From positions 48,492 to 112,491 of the forward strand of contig CAZICV010000007.1 in assembly GCA_964537925.1 (NCBI GenBank): a stretch of 64,000 nucleotides of DNA. The letters run 5' to 3'. Under the pieces are notes generated by a model. It was not told where the DNA came from and searched no databases. It saw only the letters and a list, made by a program, of their open reading frames with translations. This DNA is from SLDF01 sp964537925. GTDB lineage: Bacteria; Bacteroidota; Bacteroidia; Chitinophagales; Saprospiraceae. Shown here in pieces: positions 60,857 to 64,000 of the stretch (within the stretch, counting starts at the first letter, position 1; each line of letters opens with the position of its first letter). A program made the position numbers and the translations under genes.

Positions 60857-61562
60857 CCAATTGGATACGCGAAGCCATATCCGGGTGTGAATTCAATAGT
60901 TCTATCTGGGCCTGGCTATCCGGGTATTCCTGCTGCAGCTTCCTGAATATCGCTCCCAGGTGTGCAGGATGTATACCGGCCTTGAACAGGGTCGCGAGAG
61001 CAAAGTCATCCGCCTCCCGCTCCTGGCGCCGACTGAAAGCCCCCGCGCTGAGCGCATGTAGTATCTCTCCTGCGATCACCGCATCTCCTCCTGTCACCAG
61101 GCCGGTGAGCACAGCGAGGCCAAATTCTGATATGAGTTTCTTCACGACATGGCGTTTTTCCACATGCGCCATTTCATGAGCCATCACAGCCGCTATCTCT
61201 TCCGGGCTGTCTGCAAGCTCGAGCAGCCCGCGAAAGAAGTAGATCTGGCCGTCCAGCGTTGCAAAAGCATTGGGCAGCTCCTCGTCCAGTACCTTGATCG
61301 TATAGTAATACCCGGACTCAGGGTGTACTGCGCGCAGGCGCTGAGCTATCTGGTCCAGGGCCGGCTGCCAGGGATTGTCATCCAGTACCGTGTACCGGGA
61401 TTCGATCATATCTGCCAGGACAGCACCCAGCCTCGATTCCTGTTCGCGTGTCATCATCGTACTCAGTGAACCCCGTTCGGGACTCAGCCAGGCAAAAACA
61501 CCCCAACCGATGATACATAGCAGCACCAGCAGAGCCGCGTCCCTCCAGATCTTTGCCCGCAT
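60759..61562 (-). CDS. M48 family metalloprotease, membrane-anchored
   Basis: This 267-residue zinc protease has one N-terminal helix (about 9-27) and a periplasmic catalytic domain. The zinc motif is HEMAH (H129, E130, H133), with the third ligand E183 in EREADDFAL, as in the M48B/BepA/YcaL-like group. It probably degrades misfolded envelope proteins. The last 33 codons overlap the convergent DUF5682 gene. It starts 3 bp after the DUF4870-type gene and is part of the oxyR-DUF4389-DUF4870 minus-strand run. Confidence 0.87.
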   Translation of the reverse strand: MRAKIWRDAALLVLLCIIGWGVFAWLSPERGSLSTMMTREQESRLGAVLADMIESRYTVLDDNPWQPALDQIAQRLRAVHPESGYYYTIKVLDEELPNAFATLDGQIYFFRGLLELADSPEEIAAVMAHEMAHVEKRHVVKKLISEFGLAVLTGLVTGGDAVIAGEILHALSAGAFSRRQEREADDFALATLFKAGIHPAHLGAIFRKLQQEYPDSQAQIELLNSHPDMASRIQLAMSYPAEGLSEKALEVDWPVKARLPAHRPASE

Positions 61563-61565
61563 GAT

Positions 61566-62075
61566 TCAGAAAGGTGGTTTGTTGAGATACGCTGCTTCCT
61601 CTTCTTCGTCGGTATCCGTATAGCTTAGCCTGAATACCTGCTCGTACGCGATCTTACCGAAAAACACAAAGTAGAAGAAGCGGCCCCGGCGGGCTTTGAC
61701 TGCTGCGATCAGGCTGAGTACAAAGTAGACGATATTGATCAGCACAGCCAATATGAGGAGCCCCATGAAGGCCTTTGAAAAATTTTCATCCCGGATGAAA
61801 TTGGAAACAGTCCAGACCACCAGCCCGCCATTGAGCAGGGTCACTGGCAGCTGTGACCAGAGTGATTGCAACACGTGGAAACGCACAAAACGGCTTTTTC
61901 GGCGGTGCAGGTAGTAATAGATCACAGATGCCACCAGGTTGAGCATCGGCAATGGAAGACCTGCCGCCAGTGCGGCAAACATCATCAGGTAAGCGCCCAT
62001 CGCATCTTCGCGCTCCCGCACCGGGATCTCTTCGGGCTGCGGCAGCGGATGATAGTTTTCGTCCGGATAACTCAT
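61566..62075 (-). CDS. DUF4870-type small membrane protein
   Basis: This 169-residue protein has an acidic N-terminus and about four helices (about 28-50, 72-90, 98-120 and a last one near 130-145), with the GLPLPMLNLVASVIYYYLHRRKSRFVRFHVLQSL signature in part diagnostic of the DUF4870 family. Function unknown. Its start overlaps the stop of the DUF4389 gene (ATGA at 62072-62075), so translation is coupled. Confidence 0.75.
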   Translation of the reverse strand: MSYPDENYHPLPQPEEIPVREREDAMGAYLMMFAALAAGLPLPMLNLVASVIYYYLHRRKSRFVRFHVLQSLWSQLPVTLLNGGLVVWTVSNFIRDENFSKAFMGLLILAVLINIVYFVLSLIAAVKARRGRFFYFVFFGKIAYEQVFRLSYTDTDEEEEAAYLNKPPF

Positions 62076-62743
62076 ACCGGATCTTTAAAGTCTTCCTCAC
62101 CAGCCGCCGCCGGACTGCCACCATTGAATACGGGTACCGGTTCTGGTGTATACTCCTCCTCGGGCCGGCCGCTGAACGGTGGATACCGGTCTGTCATGAA
62201 CATCAGGTATGCCTGAACCCGGCTGCCCCAGCGAAGGAACCCGACGACGAATTCGAAAAGGTCTCTCGGGTACTTGCCGGTGAAAAGGATCACCCAGAAG
62301 GCAAGAAAATTAAACAGCAGGGCTATTATAGCTACAAAAGCCAGTACAAAACCGTGTGGCAGGGCGACATACAGCCAGCCGAAAAGCAGCCGCAGCAATA
62401 CAGTCCCCCTGTCGCTCTCCCCGGGATGGGGAATTTCGAAAACCACTGCAGGATCTTTCACATCCAATCCGAAAGCCGGATAGCCATCCGCCAGGTTGAA
62501 CATCCTGGCATTAACCCGCCATTTCCACCGCATCAGTTTGAGCTGAAACTCAAAAAAACTCTCTGGGAACCTTCCTGTAAAAAGGATCACCCAGAAAGTA
62601 ATGAAGCTGAGTATCTGGCTCCATATCTCCAGGAACATAAGGACGAATCCGTGAGGAAGAGAGATAAAAAGCCATCCGAAGAAGGCTCTCAGCAGCAACT
62701 CCGTACGGGAGTACCGCTCCTGCATGTAGATATCAAAATGCAT
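62072..62743 (-). CDS. DUF4389 membrane protein with an internal duplication
   Basis: This 223-residue inner-membrane protein contains two copies of a DUF4389-like unit: SRTELLLRAFFGWLFISLPHGF...ILFTGRFPESFFEF (about 11-65) and DRGTVLLRLLFGWLYVALPHGF...ILFTGKYPRDLFEF (about 110-165). Each has two helices around the conserved LPHGF and WVILFTG-(KR)-x-P motifs. The second copy is followed by a Pro/Glu-rich tail. Its function is unknown. It lies 112 bp downstream of oxyR on the same strand. Confidence 0.82.
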   Translation of the reverse strand: MHFDIYMQERYSRTELLLRAFFGWLFISLPHGFVLMFLEIWSQILSFITFWVILFTGRFPESFFEFQLKLMRWKWRVNARMFNLADGYPAFGLDVKDPAVVFEIPHPGESDRGTVLLRLLFGWLYVALPHGFVLAFVAIIALLFNFLAFWVILFTGKYPRDLFEFVVGFLRWGSRVQAYLMFMTDRYPPFSGRPEEEYTPEPVPVFNGGSPAAAGEEDFKDPV

Positions 62744-62855
62744 AGACGGCTGATTGAAAGTGACTGATTGGTTTATGTTTGTTTAAAAGTAGGAAAAAAC
62801 AATAAACCTTCCGACACTCCGGGCTTATTTATTTGCAGGTGTACGCAAGCCGTAT

Positions 62856-63794
62856 TCAGCGGATCGCCGCCATATTCCGGCTTTCCCGGTTCTGCATGGA
62901 TACTGGTATGGCATTCAATATGCTATCGCAGAGTCCCTGCAGCAACTTCGTCCTCGGAAACCCGCGACTCACGGCAAGGCTGATCTCACGGACAGGAACA
63001 GGCTCTACAAAAGCACGTATGTTTTCACGTTGCTGCTCCCGCAGGCTGTTGAGTGCGAGTTGAGGTATGATAGTGACCCCTCCCTGCTGATCGACCATAT
63101 TGATGAGGGTTTCGATGCTGCCGGCCTCATAGTGTAGATTGCTCTCTATGGTCTCCTGTCTTTTCAGTTCGCAGAAGTTGAATACCTGGTTGCGCAGGCA
63201 GTGTCCCTCCTCGAGCAGCCACAGCCTGTTGAGATCAATGTCCGTAGGCAACAGGTACTGCTTGGCCGGGAGGGCTTCGTTGTCCGCTGCATAAGCGAAA
63301 AAAGCTTCGTAGAACAGTGGGCGCTCTTCCAGCGCATTATCCTGCAGCGGGCCCGCCAGTAAACCTATATCGAGGTCACCTGCTTTCAGGCAGGCTATGA
63401 TCTCGTCGGTGACCATCTCCTTGACGAATACCTTCATCAATGGGTACTCCTGCATGAAAGCCCTCAGAAAAAGGGGCAGCAGGTAGGGAGCCAACGTAGG
63501 GATCACACCCAGATGCAGCGTACCGGAAACCTCACCTTTCAGTTCACGTGCATAAACCTGTAAGCTCTCCAGCTCCCTCAGTGCCTTACGTGCTCGTATG
63601 AGCACTTCTTCGCCTTCCCTGGTAGGACGTACCGGCTGCCGGCTCCTGTCGAAGATCTTTATGCCCAGCTCTTCCTCCAGCTTCTGGATCATCATGCTCA
63701 GGGTAGGTTGCGTGACGTAGCAACTTTCTGCTGCCTTCGCAAAATGCCGGCAGCGGTCTACTGCAACGATATATTCCAACTGCTGAAGATTCAT
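62856..63794 (-). CDS. oxyR: OxyR, LysR-type peroxide-sensing regulator
   Basis: This 312-residue LysR regulator has the winged-helix DNA-binding domain (about 1-60) and effector domain. The two redox cysteines of OxyR are present with correct spacing: C199 in EEGHCLRNQ and C208 in FNFCELK, at the same residue numbers as in E. coli OxyR. The disulfide between them senses H2O2. No katG, ahpC or dps is adjacent in the window; the downstream genes are membrane proteins and a protease. An exact -7 box and an inverted repeat lie just upstream, suggesting autoregulation. Confidence 0.92.
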   Translation of the reverse strand: MNLQQLEYIVAVDRCRHFAKAAESCYVTQPTLSMMIQKLEEELGIKIFDRSRQPVRPTREGEEVLIRARKALRELESLQVYARELKGEVSGTLHLGVIPTLAPYLLPLFLRAFMQEYPLMKVFVKEMVTDEIIACLKAGDLDIGLLAGPLQDNALEERPLFYEAFFAYAADNEALPAKQYLLPTDIDLNRLWLLEEGHCLRNQVFNFCELKRQETIESNLHYEAGSIETLINMVDQQGGVTIIPQLALNSLREQQRENIRAFVEPVPVREISLAVSRGFPRTKLLQGLCDSILNAIPVSMQNRESRNMAAIR

Positions 63795-63795
63795 T

Positions 63796-63824
63796 CTTTG
63801 ATAAATATGATCTATTCAAAGATA
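63796..63824 (-). promoter_or_regulatory. oxyR promoter with inverted repeat
   Basis: The minus-strand -7 box TATCTTTG (63817-63824) matches TAnnTTTG exactly, about 18 bases before ATG 63794. An inverted repeat CTTTGA / TCAAAG (63796-63801 and 63816-63821) overlaps the box and the transcription start. Confidence 0.5.
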
Positions 63825-63890
63825 ACAAAATATTGTCCCTATTGATATATACAGCTTTTGCAGAGAGTATCCGCCCCCCTCAAACAGAAA

Positions 63891-63913
63891 GGGCCGCAAG
63901 AATCTTGCGGCCC
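63891..63913 (-). terminator. Intrinsic terminator after the T9SS gene at the window end
   Basis: GGGCCGCAAG and CTTGCGGCCC form a perfect 10-bp stem with a 3-base loop, followed on the minus strand by TTTCTGTTTG. It lies 39 bp past the stop at 63952. Confidence 0.85.
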
Positions 63914-63951
63914 CTCTGGATGTTATTATCTAAAACCTCTGAAACTCTTTA

Positions 63952-64000
63952 TTAATTCAGAAGAATCATCTTCTTGGTAGCTGTTGCATTCGTCGTCTTC
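63952..64000 (-). CDS. C-terminal end of a T9SS type-A sorted protein (partial)
   Basis: Only the last 15 codons are in the window. The minus strand reads KTTNATATKKMILLN then TAA, the typical ending of a type-A T9SS sorting domain (TKKMIL-type final strand). The following terminator at 63891 supports a gene end here. Confidence 0.6.
   Translation of the reverse strand, partial: KTTNATATKKMILLN

Noticed and set aside
1..64000. tRNA, rRNA, riboswitch, CRISPR or insertion-sequence features
   Set aside because: I looked in all gaps above 100 bp and found no cloverleaf, conserved riboswitch core, spaced repeat array or transposase-like frame.

Overview
The window comes from the chromosome of a Bacteroidota bacterium, most likely of the Saprospiria type. 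The evidence is several proteins with type IX secretion (T9SS) C-terminal sorting tails, a giant T9SS type-B (CHU_C) protein beside PorP/SprF and OmpA-PD40 genes, a DUF6089 outer-membrane protein, a TonB receptor with a carboxypeptidase-regulatory-like domain, and several exact matches to the Bacteroidota -7 promoter box TAnnTTTG with little sign of Shine-Dalgarno sites. GC content is moderate, and one gene (16741-18324) is visibly AT-rich. I see no rRNA, tRNA, CRISPR array, phage or insertion sequence.

Layout. 1-3.6 kb holds a propeller-like hypothetical gene and two divergent glycosyltransferases. 3.8-15.2 kb is the most unusual region: a small exported protein, then one tight plus-strand operon for a six-subunit membrane complex related to energy-converting (group 4) [NiFe] hydrogenase and complex I (HyfB, C, E, F, G and I-like), followed by a SulP inorganic-anion transporter and an outer-membrane porin. 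The large subunit has lost all four NiFe-binding cysteines. The small subunit has lost three of the four ligands of its proximal [4Fe-4S] cluster and half of its ferredoxin domain. The proton-channel subunits are kept. This is therefore not a hydrogenase. My reading is an ion-motive-force-linked complex working with SulP on an anion such as bicarbonate.

15.2-21.2 kb is a minus-strand group: a TonB-dependent receptor, an AT-rich T9SS-secreted protein and a T9SS-secreted alpha/beta-hydrolase whose nucleophile is missing. 21.3-39.9 kb is mostly housekeeping: ArnT/PMT-type glycosyltransferase, FadD-type acyl-CoA ligase, MscL, aconitase, ScpA, an RsmI-like methyltransferase, NadA, YjbQ, a GH3 protein, a LysE exporter, DnaB, an RluB-type pseudouridine synthase and a peroxiredoxin-like protein.

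40.0-54.7 kb is a minus-strand run of six closely spaced genes: the giant type-B T9SS protein, PorP/SprF, OmpA-PD40, an alpha/beta hydrolase, a beta-CASP nuclease and a T9SS-secreted esterase. 54.9-57.4 kb has a small conserved gene, gltX and a polysaccharide deacetylase. 57.5-60.9 kb has a MoxR AAA+ ATPase with a DUF5682 protein, but without the VWA partner usually found with them. 60.8-63.8 kb holds an M48 protease, DUF4870 and DUF4389 membrane proteins and OxyR. The window ends in the C-terminus of another T9SS-sorted protein.
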